From NCBI GenBank assembly GCA_043720875.1, contig JAYSRU010000207.1, positions 1 through 29,421 on the forward strand: a stretch of DNA of 29,421 bases, in the 5' to 3' direction. The position numbers were made by a program, and so were the translations under genes. Shown one piece after another: positions 15,547-23,509 of the stretch. A model generated the notes under the pieces. The model made no database searches, was not told where the DNA came from, and saw only the letters and a list, made by a program, of their open reading frames with translations. Source of the stretch: JAYSRU01 sp043720875. Its GTDB lineage: Bacteria > Bacteroidota > Bacteroidia > Flavobacteriales_D > Crocinitomicaceae. Numbering within the stretch: position 1 is the first letter of the stretch; each line of letters begins with the position of its first letter.

Positions 15547-16303
15547 GATATTATTTTGCTGTTTGATTCTTGTTTTGTCAAATTGTAACAAGAAAAAATT
15601 CTTCGCAGGTCCGTCAGCATACCAAGATAATTTTGAGAATTATTCTACCTTGACTCAATTGTTACTTCCTGCGGATGATGCTTTATGGTCATTTACTCAA
15701 ATTACGAGAGAAGGAAATTGGATTAGTATTGATTCGACTAAAGCTCATACAGGTAGCAAATCCTTGAAATTTGATGCTAAAATATCTGTTGAAGGAGAAT
15801 TGTCTAAATGCAGTATTGCAAAACAAAATATGTCATTTTGGGACGGTGAAACCATGCGCGTTTCTGCTTGGTATTTTATTGAAGGAACCTCAAGCCTTGA
15901 GTGGATGTTTTTATTTGACTTGGAAGAACAGACTCCAATTGGAGCAGGTCCGGGAATGAGATTAGCTTTGGTAAATAATCGTTTACGGGTGGAGTATAAA
16001 TTTAACGAAAAAGATATCGTTCAAACGCTTGGAGAAGAGGTGGATTTTCCCAGAAACCAATGGGTGGAAATCGTTTGGGAAGTTAAATTGTCACAAAAAC
16101 ATAAAGGTTCTGTAAAGTTGTGGCAAAACGGTATTAAGTTGTTGGATACAAAAAATAACAGAACCTTACCTAAGGATTTGTTATACTTTCAGCAAGGTAC
16201 AAAAGGGATGTACAGTAGTATAGAAGTTGGGGTAACGGCTAATTCTTACGATAATCCGATTGTACTTTGGATAGATGATATTAAGTTTGAAAAGGTAAAT
16301 TGA
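15536..16303 (+). CDS. Lipoprotein with polysaccharide-lyase-like jelly roll
   Basis: This 255-residue protein starts with a lipoprotein signal: a hydrophobic stretch then LSNC, with the acylated cysteine at about 17, followed by charged NKKK residues. The mature part resembles the heparin-lyase-like jelly roll of PF14099-type proteins or a concanavalin-like fold: HTGSKSLKFDAKISV near the front, then SAWYFIEG, NQWVEIVWEVKLS, GSVKLWQNGIKLLDT and a final VLWIDDIKFEK strand. Catalytic residues cannot be assigned, so it may bind rather than cleave glycans. Its start lies inside the preceding gene by 11 bases. A hairpin lies after its stop, shared with the convergent dnaN. Confidence 0.7.
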   Translation: MKNRILFCCLILVLSNCNKKKFFAGPSAYQDNFENYSTLTQLLLPADDALWSFTQITREGNWISIDSTKAHTGSKSLKFDAKISVEGELSKCSIAKQNMSFWDGETMRVSAWYFIEGTSSLEWMFLFDLEEQTPIGAGPGMRLALVNNRLRVEYKFNEKDIVQTLGEEVDFPRNQWVEIVWEVKLSQKHKGSVKLWQNGIKLLDTKNNRTLPKDLLYFQQGTKGMYSSIEVGVTANSYDNPIVLWIDDIKFEKVN

Positions 16304-16344
16304 TCGAATCTAAATCCAACGATTTATTTCTGCTGGATTGGCTC

Positions 16345-16375
16345 AAAAAAAAGGTGTAAACGAATTCACACCTTT
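16345..16375 (-). terminator. Intrinsic terminator of dnaN
   Basis: An 8-bp stem AAAGGTGT/ACACCTTT (16350-16357 with 16368-16375) has a 10-base loop. Read on the minus strand it is followed by a run of Ts down to 16345, the expected end for dnaN transcripts (stop at 16398). The plus-strand side has a weaker T-run (CAATTTCTTT), so it may also slow the lipoprotein transcript. Confidence 0.8.
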
Positions 16376-16397
16376 CAATTTCTTTAGATAAAAGAAC

Positions 16398-17513
16398 TTA
16401 TCTTCCAACCATTACTGGCATAACCAATAACAATAAATCTTCGCCTTCAACATGTGGTTCGTTTGGTATAATTAAACCAGCACGACTAGGGTCACTCATT
16501 TCGATGCGAACTTCGGTCGATTCTACGTTACTTAATAATTCCATCAAAAAACGAGAATTGAATCCAATTTCCATATCTTCTCCATCATATTTACAAGTCA
16601 TACGTTCAGTAGCACTGTTGTTGAAGTCATTGTCTTCGGCCGAAATGTTTAATTCTGAACCAGTCATTTTTAAATGTACTTGAGGTGTAGATTTACTCGC
16701 GAATAATGACACGCGTTTTACAGCACTTAAAAATTGATTACGATCCACAGTTAATACATTTGGATTTTCTTTTGGGATAACCGCTTCGTAATTAGGATAT
16801 TTTCCATCGATCAAGCGACAAATCATTACAGAATCACCGAAAGTGAAAATAGCATTCGCTGTGTTGTATTCAATCAATACTTCTTCATCTCCTTTTAAAT
16901 TTGCCTTAAGCAAGTTTAAAGGTTTTTTAGGCAAGATGAAAGAAGCTCCTTCAGTACTTGAAGCATCAGTTCGTCTAAAACGAACTAATTTGTGCGCATC
17001 TGTAGCAACAAAAACGATGTCTTCAGAAGAGAATTGACAGTAAACACCACACATTACAGGACGTAGATCGTCATTTCCTGTAGCAAAAAGTGTTTTACCA
17101 ATAGCTCTTGACACAATTTCACCATTAATTTTTACGGATGAACCACCTTTGAAAACCGGAGCCTTTGGAAATTCGTCTCCGTCAAAACCAGCCATATGCG
17201 ATTTACCATTGTCGTACGTAATATCAATTGCAAACGTTTTACCGTCAACAGAAATAGTGATAGGTTGGTCTGGTAAGGTTTTTAATATATCTAAAATGAT
17301 CTTAGGTACAGCAACTTTACCAGCTTTATTTGCTTCTACATTCATTTTAGTTGACATGGTTGTCTCAACATCTGATGCAGAAATCTTTAACTCACCATCG
17401 CCAATTTCAAAAAGAAAATTGTCTAAAATGGGCATGCTGCTATTATTCCCAACAACACCAGCAATGCTTTGAATGTGTTTCAATAATACTGTACTTCCTA
17501 CGATAAAATTCAT
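16398..17513 (-). CDS. dnaN: DNA polymerase III sliding clamp (beta subunit)
   Basis: DnaN forms the ring-shaped dimer that tethers DNA polymerase III to template DNA. The 371-residue protein has three repeated clamp folds of about 120 residues. The N-terminus MNFIVGSTVLLKHIQSIAGVV and the C-terminal LLLVMPVMVGR are typical, as is FLMELLSNVESTEVRIEMSD in the third fold, near the hydrophobic peptide-binding groove. It lies at the 3' end of the minus-strand gldF-gldG-DUF4340 run, 74 bases after the DUF4340 stop, and has its own -7 element overlapped by a palindrome. It is not next to dnaA in this window. Confidence 0.97.
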   Translation of the reverse strand: MNFIVGSTVLLKHIQSIAGVVGNNSSMPILDNFLFEIGDGELKISASDVETTMSTKMNVEANKAGKVAVPKIILDILKTLPDQPITISVDGKTFAIDITYDNGKSHMAGFDGDEFPKAPVFKGGSSVKINGEIVSRAIGKTLFATGNDDLRPVMCGVYCQFSSEDIVFVATDAHKLVRFRRTDASSTEGASFILPKKPLNLLKANLKGDEEVLIEYNTANAIFTFGDSVMICRLIDGKYPNYEAVIPKENPNVLTVDRNQFLSAVKRVSLFASKSTPQVHLKMTGSELNISAEDNDFNNSATERMTCKYDGEDMEIGFNSRFLMELLSNVESTEVRIEMSDPSRAGLIIPNEPHVEGEDLLLLVMPVMVGR

Positions 17514-17544
17514 CTTGCGTCTATTATTTTCATTAAATGGTGGT

Positions 17545-17552
17545 CAAAGATA
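17545..17552 (-). promoter_or_regulatory. -7 element for dnaN
   Basis: On the minus strand the bases read TATCTTTG, an exact TAnnTTTG match, about 31 bases before the dnaN ATG. No TTG lies at -33. It gives dnaN a possible private promoter behind the gld genes. Confidence 0.45.
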
Positions 17553-17561
17553 AGTTATCTT
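17547..17561. promoter_or_regulatory. Perfect 15-bp palindrome overlapping the dnaN -7 element
   Basis: AAGATAA and TTATCTT are perfect inverted 7-base arms around a single G. Six bases are shared with the -7 box, so a dimeric regulator here would compete directly with sigma binding. No regulator in the window is an obvious partner. Confidence 0.45.
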
Positions 17562-17587
17562 AACCGATTATTTTTCCTTTTGGCTTG

Positions 17588-18631
17588 TTAATTTTTAGGC
17601 ATCACACTTGGTCCTTCTTGACTCATGAACGGGAAGTAGATATGACCTAAAATTATTGGACTAATAACGTAAAATTGGCATTGAACGGGCTCGCCATTTG
17701 GCAAGAAAGTCCATAAATTATCTACATCATATTTTAAAGTATCTCCAGAAGGTGATAACATATAATAATCTAAGCCAACGTAGTGTAAAGGTAACTTAGT
17801 AACTTTTCCACCCTTTTCTGATACGGTTAACCTGCAAAAAGGCTTACTTTTTCTTAAACTATCAACTTGTTCGGGATCTAATACATAGTTAACAATGTTG
17901 AAGTGAATTTTTTTATAATTCATTAGGTAGCGGAGTAACATATTTGTATCCAAACTTGGGAAAGGAACCCCATTCTGAGTTGCCGTAAAATTTGTTCCAT
18001 TTTTAGTTATTTTGAAATTGCTCGTAGGGTCAAGATCAAATTTAACGTCCACCATTTTGATTTCATCTAAGCCTAGATTAAATATTTCTGAGCATACCCA
18101 TTTACGTGGATCTGCATAAAATCGAGATTCTATTACTCCTGAAAAACCATTTAAGGTCATAACTACAGGTAAATCACTCTTTCCTTCGTTTGCAGTTTCA
18201 AGTAACATGTATTGCCCTAAATGATCTGATGTAGCGGATCCTATAAACCAAGTTTTACTCCATTCACCCTTTTGGTAAATTTCAACTTTAATGTTTTGGG
18301 CCGCCATGCGGTTTATTACATTTTTTTGACTTGGTAATGGAACATATCCTTTGAAACGAATCGTTGCAATGGCTTGAAGCATTATTTGAACTTGGGGTTG
18401 TGGAACGCAATCACCTTTGGCTGTTTCCCACACACCTGCAGTCTTCACCAATTCCATTTTCATTCCAAAATGATCCGTTACAATGATTTTATCAATGCTC
18501 AAGGTATCTTTAATGGCAAAATCTAACAATTCTGCATCGCTTTTTCCACTGTCTCTAATAAGTACAATTGCAAAAAATCCTAAGATTGCTAGTGCACCTA
18601 ATGCGATGACAAGTAAGGTTGATTTTTTCAT
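17588..18631 (-). CDS. DUF4340 domain-containing protein, gliding cluster
   Basis: This 347-residue protein has a single N-terminal membrane anchor (residues about 5-25, LLVIALGALAILGFFAIVLI) and a large external part. The order of short beta segments (IDKIIVTDHFGMKMELVKTAGVWE, TWFIGSATSDHLGQYMLLE, DPRKWVCSEIFNLGLDEI) matches the DUF4340 family, often found after GldG-like ABC components. The family has no defined biochemical role. Its ATG overlaps the gldG stop by four bases, so it is probably translated with gldG and is likely a periplasmic partner of the GldAFG transporter. dnaN follows downstream. The family assignment is good; the function is inferred from context only. Confidence 0.82.
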   Translation of the reverse strand: MKKSTLLVIALGALAILGFFAIVLIRDSGKSDAELLDFAIKDTLSIDKIIVTDHFGMKMELVKTAGVWETAKGDCVPQPQVQIMLQAIATIRFKGYVPLPSQKNVINRMAAQNIKVEIYQKGEWSKTWFIGSATSDHLGQYMLLETANEGKSDLPVVMTLNGFSGVIESRFYADPRKWVCSEIFNLGLDEIKMVDVKFDLDPTSNFKITKNGTNFTATQNGVPFPSLDTNMLLRYLMNYKKIHFNIVNYVLDPEQVDSLRKSKPFCRLTVSEKGGKVTKLPLHYVGLDYYMLSPSGDTLKYDVDNLWTFLPNGEPVQCQFYVISPIILGHIYFPFMSQEGPSVMPKN

Positions 18632-20421
18632 ATTTTAGTGTATTTTCTTTTCTTTAAATAATTAATTATTACTCCAAGTAGAATTACAATTAAACTGGGA
18701 AGAAGTAGGTTTAAAAATTTCCAAAAGCTACCATCCGTTGCAATTTTATCTTTGTCTATAGGATGTATGTCAATTTGTTTACTGCGCACATCGAGAATTG
18801 AATTATCTCCCAGCATATAGTCTGTCATGTTCTGGAAAAACTCTTGATTGCCATAAATTAATTGTTGTGTAATATTAGCTTGCGCAAGTGTAACATCGTA
18901 TTTTAATTCATTAAACTTGATGGGTTGAGTTTCTTTTTGCTTGGTTTGCGGGTTTATAACAGAGTCAAAACTATTGCGTAAAAAGCCTCCATTGGACACG
19001 ACTAGAATTTTTCCTTCTTTTATACTTTTTGGCAAATACTTAATAACTTTGTTGTTCGAAAATTCACTTACAATTCTGTTTTTAAAATGTGACTCAAAGT
19101 TTCCTTCCACTAGCACTGAGAGCATCATTTTATTAGTCTCTTCTTCTGGGTTATCAGCAAACTGTGGATTCTTACCCATGTTTTGAGGCATTCCTAAACT
19201 AATTAACGGAGCCAATCCAGACGCTGTCGCATTGGTAGAAGTTGTGAGTATAGGCGTCTTTTTATTTTTATCATTCCCAACAAACTCTATAGTACTTGCA
19301 TATTTTAATAACACAGGATCCAAGTTACGCGTGATGGGATGCATTGCCGGTGTTGCTCTGATGTAATAATACCATGGCATTGCCGGTTGAGAAAGCCCTG
19401 GGGCAGCAATGGGCGAACATTTAGCATCTACTGCAAAATTATCATTCATCTTGATCCCGTAATCAAATAGCATGCGGTCCAAACGTAATTCTGTGCGTTG
19501 CGAATGTGTGGTGCCAATTCTTTGCAAGGTATCGTCATTAACAGCAAGTTGATCAATGAAGAACATTAAGCGGCCACCTTTTAAAAGGAATTGGTCGAGC
19601 ACATATTTATCTCTTTCGTTAAACGGAGTTTTGGGGCAAGCGATTAATGCGCCGTCAAATCCGTCCAAAGCATCAATTCGATTGTTGATCGTTACTTCTT
19701 CCAATGAAAAATAAGGTGCAATTAAAAAACGGGCACGCTGCGATTCTCCGTAGGTTAATTCGCCATGTCCTTGTAATATAGCAAGTCTTGGTTTCTTTTG
19801 GGTGATTACGCGTTTAATCGTACTTACCAACATATACTCTAAACTGTTAATTGAATTTTGAACTTGGTTCTCAAAATTTTGATCTAAGGTATAGCTTTGG
19901 TTCCTTGCTGTACCGGGTAATAATTGTATTTGGTCAACTACAGCGCCATTGTATGTTACAATTGCCCCAGGCCAAAGTAGCAATTCATTTTTGGTTGCAT
20001 CCTTTTGGTAGCTTAAGTTCATTGGTAATATTCCTTTTCCTTCAGCAAATATTTGAGCATAGAGACTTCGCTTTTCATCTTCGCTCCCTGTAGTAGGGTC
20101 AATGAATTCATACTCTAAACGTTTTCCAGCATATTTTTTAAATTCCTTCAATTTAGACATTAAAGCCGATTGGAACCGCTTAACTTCTGCGGGTAAATCA
20201 CCTTCTAGATAGATTTGTAAATTCACACGTTCGATATAGTCCTGGTCATTTTGCAAAAACGTAATAGTTCCTTTTGAAAGCGAATAGCGTTTGTCTGCAG
20301 TTGCATCAAATTGATAGTATAAGAACCATCCAATGATATTGAATAATACAAGTGCTGTAAGTGCAATAAAGAAAAAACTCCAATTATAAGCTCCTTTTTT
20401 AACGGATTTAGATGCAGCCAT
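18628..20421 (-). CDS. gldG: Gliding motility ABC transporter component GldG
   Basis: GldG is a membrane-anchored extracytoplasmic component of the GldA-GldF-GldG ABC transporter, needed for gliding motility in Flavobacterium johnsoniae. The 597-residue protein has an N-terminal transmembrane helix (about residues 14-32), a long periplasmic part with the GldG/IFT52-like region (LAILQGHGELTYGESQ, LDGFDGALIACPKTPF, LLKGGRLMFFIDQL) and a C-terminal helix (FLNLLLPSLIVILLGVIINYL) before a basic tail. The DKRYSLSKGT motif after the first helix is typical. Two bases separate it from gldF, and it overlaps the DUF4340 gene by four. The ATPase gene gldA is not here. Absence of gliding is possible, since related systems occur in non-gliders. 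Confidence 0.93.
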   Translation of the reverse strand: MAASKSVKKGAYNWSFFFIALTALVLFNIIGWFLYYQFDATADKRYSLSKGTITFLQNDQDYIERVNLQIYLEGDLPAEVKRFQSALMSKLKEFKKYAGKRLEYEFIDPTTGSEDEKRSLYAQIFAEGKGILPMNLSYQKDATKNELLLWPGAIVTYNGAVVDQIQLLPGTARNQSYTLDQNFENQVQNSINSLEYMLVSTIKRVITQKKPRLAILQGHGELTYGESQRARFLIAPYFSLEEVTINNRIDALDGFDGALIACPKTPFNERDKYVLDQFLLKGGRLMFFIDQLAVNDDTLQRIGTTHSQRTELRLDRMLFDYGIKMNDNFAVDAKCSPIAAPGLSQPAMPWYYYIRATPAMHPITRNLDPVLLKYASTIEFVGNDKNKKTPILTTSTNATASGLAPLISLGMPQNMGKNPQFADNPEEETNKMMLSVLVEGNFESHFKNRIVSEFSNNKVIKYLPKSIKEGKILVVSNGGFLRNSFDSVINPQTKQKETQPIKFNELKYDVTLAQANITQQLIYGNQEFFQNMTDYMLGDNSILDVRSKQIDIHPIDKDKIATDGSFWKFLNLLLPSLIVILLGVIINYLKKRKYTKI

Positions 20422-20423
20422 TT

Positions 20424-21155
20424 TTAGCGTTTAAATGATTTGATTAATGTTAAAGCAGCAAGTAAAAACGCTGTTATGATACTTAGGAAATAGATGACAT
20501 CACTTGTATTTAGTACGCCTTTTTTCAAAGCTTCATAATGAAAAGACATTCCAATAAATTGAATAATGAAATCGAATGAACCTAACAATTGGAAAGCACC
20601 CAACAACTCAAGTCCATCATATAAAAACCAACATAAAAACATGGCGAGAATAAAAGCGATAATTTGACTCGTGGTGATTGCCGAAGCAAAAATTCCAACG
20701 GCAACAAAGGATGCGCCCAATAATATCAATCCAAAGTAAGAAGTAATTGCAGCTCCATCGTCCAAGATTCCAACAGGTGATCCAAGGTAATGCATCGAGA
20801 TGTAGTAGATTAAAGTTGGAAGTAAGGCAATAATCATAAGAGTTAATCCTGCAAAATATTTTGCCAAAATGATCGATAAATCTGTCATTGGTCGCGTATA
20901 GAGCAATTCAATTGTACCCGATCTACGTTCTTCAGCAATCGTACGCATAGTAATTGCTGGGATCAGAATAAACAAGATCATGGGTGCCAAGTTGAAAAAT
21001 GGAATCAAATCCGATTCAGCGCCTTGCATTAAATTTGTTTCATAAGGAACGATCCATAAAAACAATCCCGTAACGATTAGGAAGATTACAATGAAGATGT
21101 AACCGATCATTGAACCTAAAAAACTTCGTATTTCCTTTAAATAAAGTGCACGCAT
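20424..21155 (-). CDS. gldF: Gliding motility ABC transporter permease GldF
   Basis: GldF is the inner membrane permease of the GldAFG ABC transporter. The 243-residue protein has six hydrophobic helices in the ABC-2 layout. The cytoplasmic coupling motif AEERRSGTIELLYTRPMTD (residues about 74-92) is the conserved ABC-2 signature. The N-terminus MRALYLKEIRSFLGSMIGYI is standard for GldF. It heads the tightly packed gldF-gldG-DUF4340 run and has a -7 element just upstream. It lies 47 bases after the ABM gene on the same strand. Confidence 0.93.
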   Translation of the reverse strand: MRALYLKEIRSFLGSMIGYIFIVIFLIVTGLFLWIVPYETNLMQGAESDLIPFFNLAPMILFILIPAITMRTIAEERRSGTIELLYTRPMTDLSIILAKYFAGLTLMIIALLPTLIYYISMHYLGSPVGILDDGAAITSYFGLILLGASFVAVGIFASAITTSQIIAFILAMFLCWFLYDGLELLGAFQLLGSFDFIIQFIGMSFHYEALKKGVLNTSDVIYFLSIITAFLLAALTLIKSFKR

Positions 21156-21172
21156 TCAGTTATATATTTATG

Positions 21173-21180
21173 CAAAAGTA
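21173..21180 (-). promoter_or_regulatory. -7 element for gldF
   Basis: The minus strand reads TACTTTTG, matching TAnnTTTG, 17 bases before the gldF ATG. The predicted leader is only about a dozen bases. No -33 TTG is seen. Confidence 0.4.
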
Positions 21181-21202
21181 ATGATTTAGATGGTATTTGA
21201 AC

Positions 21203-21508
21203 CTATTTATTCTCAAATCCATTGAAATAACTATTCAAGGTCCAAGCTTCTGTTTTTAACGCAAACCAAGGCTTGATCGTTGGCCATACGGAGCCAAATA
21301 ATTCACTGGTTCTATATTTTTCTAATGCAGCTTCGTTTTCCCATAAACTATAGGTGAAAACAATATTACGTTGCGCAGTATCTTGCAACAATTGCATTCC
21401 ATGGCAGTTTTCAAAAGAATTTACGTGTTGCTTTATTTCATCAAAATAGCTTAGAAATTGATCAATTTTATCTTCCTGAAAATTTAATTTTACGATGCGA
21501 ATTACCAT
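21203..21508 (-). CDS. Antibiotic biosynthesis monooxygenase (ABM) family protein
   Basis: This 101-residue protein has a dimeric ferredoxin-like alpha+beta barrel fold typical of the ABM family, which covers quinol monooxygenases, heme-degrading enzymes and signal proteins. Visible signs are the first strand MVIRIVKLNFQ, the central CHGMQLLQDTA with a glycine-rich turn, the strand IVFTYSLWENEAALEKYR and a C-terminal helix. The family spans several activities and no residue here fixes one. Its ATG overlaps the stop of the SAM hydrolase gene by one base, so the two are probably translated together, and gldF follows after 47 bases. Function unknown. Confidence 0.75.
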   Translation of the reverse strand: MVIRIVKLNFQEDKIDQFLSYFDEIKQHVNSFENCHGMQLLQDTAQRNIVFTYSLWENEAALEKYRTSELFGSVWPTIKPWFALKTEAWTLNSYFNGFENK

Positions 21509-22377
21509 TAAAAAATTTCGTTTAGGTTTTGCTTAGAGCCTTGGGGTAAAAATTCTATTCGAATTGTATTGTTGAGTTGAATACCAAATAGTTTTGATGC
21601 GCCGCCTGTTGTTTTGGTAGCACCGTTTCTAATTGCGATTTCTAAAAAATCATTTCCATTGAAAAATGCCAGTGAATGCCCAACAGGAACATCCATGTAA
21701 GAAGCACTAATGACATCAATATGGTATTCTTTTTTTCTTAAAAAAATGGTGAAAGGTGCGTTGTTTCCTATCTCCAAAAATAATTGTTGTGTAATGTTGG
21801 TAATTAAATTGCCAAATCCATCAATGTAAACCACGTGACCAACAATTTCATTTTCTTCATGTCCGGCAACAATTTGAGTATTTCTATGGTAGTCACTTTT
21901 CGGATTTGTGAGTGATTCAATAGCCGTACCTTTACTTAATTCACCAACAAAAGGAGCCATTATCTCTTTACTCGTAAACTTAACTACATTCGGCTCACTT
22001 AAATCACCTTTTATTTCCCAAAAAGATTGAGGTATATCGTTTGCCAATATCAACGAAAAAACTCCATTATCGTTGGCTACAAAATATTGATTCTTGTAAC
22101 GCATTACACACGGAACTTTGTTTTTTTCAGGTGAAGAGAAGTCTATTAAAAATTCATCGTCAACGGTTATAAGATGAATCGTTTCGTCTGGAAAATCTTT
22201 AATGGCATTGCGAATATTGAACGCTGCTTCTAAGATATCGAAAGGCATACAATCAATGCATAAATCTATTATACGGGCGTTTAAATTCGTTTTATAAATT
22301 TTCCCCTTCACTGCACCTAAGTAAAAATCACGATTTCCCAAATCACTTGTTAAGGTTATAATCGAATTTACTGCCAT
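21508..22377 (-). CDS. SAM hydrolase / SAM hydroxide adenosyltransferase (DUF62)
   Basis: These enzymes hydrolyse S-adenosylmethionine to adenosine and methionine and are related to the SAM fluorinase/chlorinase. The 289-residue protein starts with the family motif TSDLGNRDFYLGAVKG (residues 10-25). It then has FNIRNAIKDFPDETIHLITVDDE, a conserved NDNGVFSLI, and the C-terminal barrel strand YIDGFGNLITNI. The lack of a fluorinase-type insertion loop and the housekeeping context favour the hydrolase over halogenase activity, but the defining substrate residues were not aligned. It diverges from phoH across 100 bases that contain back-to-back -7 elements and couples to the ABM gene by a one-base overlap. 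Its physiological role in bacteria remains unclear. Confidence 0.88.
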   Translation of the reverse strand: MAVNSIITLTSDLGNRDFYLGAVKGKIYKTNLNARIIDLCIDCMPFDILEAAFNIRNAIKDFPDETIHLITVDDEFLIDFSSPEKNKVPCVMRYKNQYFVANDNGVFSLILANDIPQSFWEIKGDLSEPNVVKFTSKEIMAPFVGELSKGTAIESLTNPKSDYHRNTQIVAGHEENEIVGHVVYIDGFGNLITNITQQLFLEIGNNAPFTIFLRKKEYHIDVISASYMDVPVGHSLAFFNGNDFLEIAIRNGATKTTGGASKLFGIQLNNTIRIEFLPQGSKQNLNEIF

Positions 22378-22382
22378 GCTAG

Positions 22383-22413
22383 TTTGAACTGTATTGAAAA
22401 TTGGTTACTTTTG
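22383..22413 (+). promoter_or_regulatory. Complete Bacteroidetes promoter for phoH
   Basis: TTTG (22383-22386) is separated by 19 bases from TACTTTTG (22406-22413), which matches the TTTG-N17-23-TAnnTTTG consensus. It is the best promoter in the window. The predicted start near 22419 gives a leader of about 60 bases before the TTG start of phoH. Confidence 0.65.
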
Positions 22414-22414
22414 A

Positions 22415-22422
22415 CAAAAATA
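22415..22422 (-). promoter_or_regulatory. -7 element for the SAM hydrolase
   Basis: The minus strand reads TATTTTTG, again TAnnTTTG, about 37 bases before the SAM hydrolase ATG. It sits one base from the phoH -7 box on the other strand. No minus-strand -33 match is seen. Confidence 0.45.
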
Positions 22423-22477
22423 TTCTTTTTTTTTGATTAGTACTGCGGTTTCGCATTTATAAACTAAAAGTTAGCCT

Positions 22478-23485
22478 TTGGAAGAACTATTAATTCAAAT
22501 TAGCGAAATTGATCCGGTAGAGTTATTCGGAATCAACAATCAATATTTAAAATTGATTAAATCCCATTTCCCAACGTTACAAATTGTTGCACGTGGCAAT
22601 GATTTGTTACTCAAGGGTGATATTGAATCGATTCGAATATTTGAGAAAAAAATTAGCCTTTTGGTTCAGCATTTTAAACAGTTTAAATCGCTCAGTGAAA
22701 ATCATATTGAAGCCGTCTTGCTAGACGATGCTAATGATGCGGTTACGAGTGATGGATCTGAAATTTTAGTATACGGTAATGGGGGTTCTCAAATTAAAGC
22801 AAAAACGCAAAATCAACGGAAACTTGTAGAAGCAATTAATAAAGCGGATATGGTTTTTGCTGTGGGTCCTGCCGGAACTGGTAAAACATATACAGCAGTT
22901 GCTTGTGCCGTTAGAGCGCTTAAGAATAAAGAAGTAAAGCGAATCGTATTAACTCGTCCTGCAGTTGAAGCTGGTGAGAATTTAGGTTTCCTTCCAGGAG
23001 ATTTGAAAGACAAGTTAGATCCGTATTTGATGCCTTTATACGATGCTTTACGTGATATGATTCCAACGGATAAATTGGCTGACATGCTGGAGCAAGGTAT
23101 TATTGAAATCGCCCCATTGGCATTTATGCGAGGTCGAACGTTGGATAAAGCATTTGTGATTTTAGATGAGGCACAAAATACAACGACAATGCAAATGAAG
23201 ATGTTTTTGACACGGATGGGGTTAACGGCTCGTTTTGTCATAACAGGAGATATGTCTCAGATTGATTTACCATATAAGCAACGTTCAGGTTTAGGATACG
23301 CTCTTGATGTCTTGAACGAAGTGAAAGGAATTGAAGTGGTGAGATTAACGCAAAATGATGTCATACGTCATAAGTTGGTGAAAAGTATCATTGCCGCTTT
23401 CGAAGTAGCTGAAGAGGCTGAAAAGATTAAAAAAGAAGCAGAAAAAGAAGAGCGTAATAAATTACGTTCAAACGACGAAAAATAA
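22478..23485 (+). CDS. phoH: PhoH family ATPase
   Basis: PhoH-like proteins (PhoL/PhoH type) are cytosolic P-loop ATPases implicated in RNA or ribosome handling under stress. The 335-residue protein has a Walker A GPAGTGKT at residues 130-137 and a Walker B FVILDEAQN at 226-234, followed by GDMSQIDLP and the arginine-containing RSGLGYAL stretch. The start is a TTG at 22478 with an in-frame stop just upstream. No ATG gives a plausible full N-terminus, and the N-terminal half from ISEIDPVELFG agrees with relatives I recall. A strong TTTG/TACTTTTG promoter lies upstream. The lysine/glutamate-rich tail is typical and likely disordered. purC follows after 24 bases. Confidence 0.94.
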   Translation: MEELLIQISEIDPVELFGINNQYLKLIKSHFPTLQIVARGNDLLLKGDIESIRIFEKKISLLVQHFKQFKSLSENHIEAVLLDDANDAVTSDGSEILVYGNGGSQIKAKTQNQRKLVEAINKADMVFAVGPAGTGKTYTAVACAVRALKNKEVKRIVLTRPAVEAGENLGFLPGDLKDKLDPYLMPLYDALRDMIPTDKLADMLEQGIIEIAPLAFMRGRTLDKAFVILDEAQNTTTMQMKMFLTRMGLTARFVITGDMSQIDLPYKQRSGLGYALDVLNEVKGIEVVRLTQNDVIRHKLVKSIIAAFEVAEEAEKIKKEAEKEERNKLRSNDEK

Positions 23486-23509
23486 ATAACCCTAATTAAT
23501 AGCATAAAG

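Noticed and set aside
21508..22377. SAM-dependent fluorinase or chlorinase
   Set aside because: The general DUF62 family is far more common as a SAM hydrolase, and nothing in the window suggests halogenated metabolite synthesis.
22813..23241. Long minus-strand open frame opposite phoH
   Set aside because: It is antisense to conserved PhoH motifs, has no start context and no protein-like composition. It is a shadow frame.
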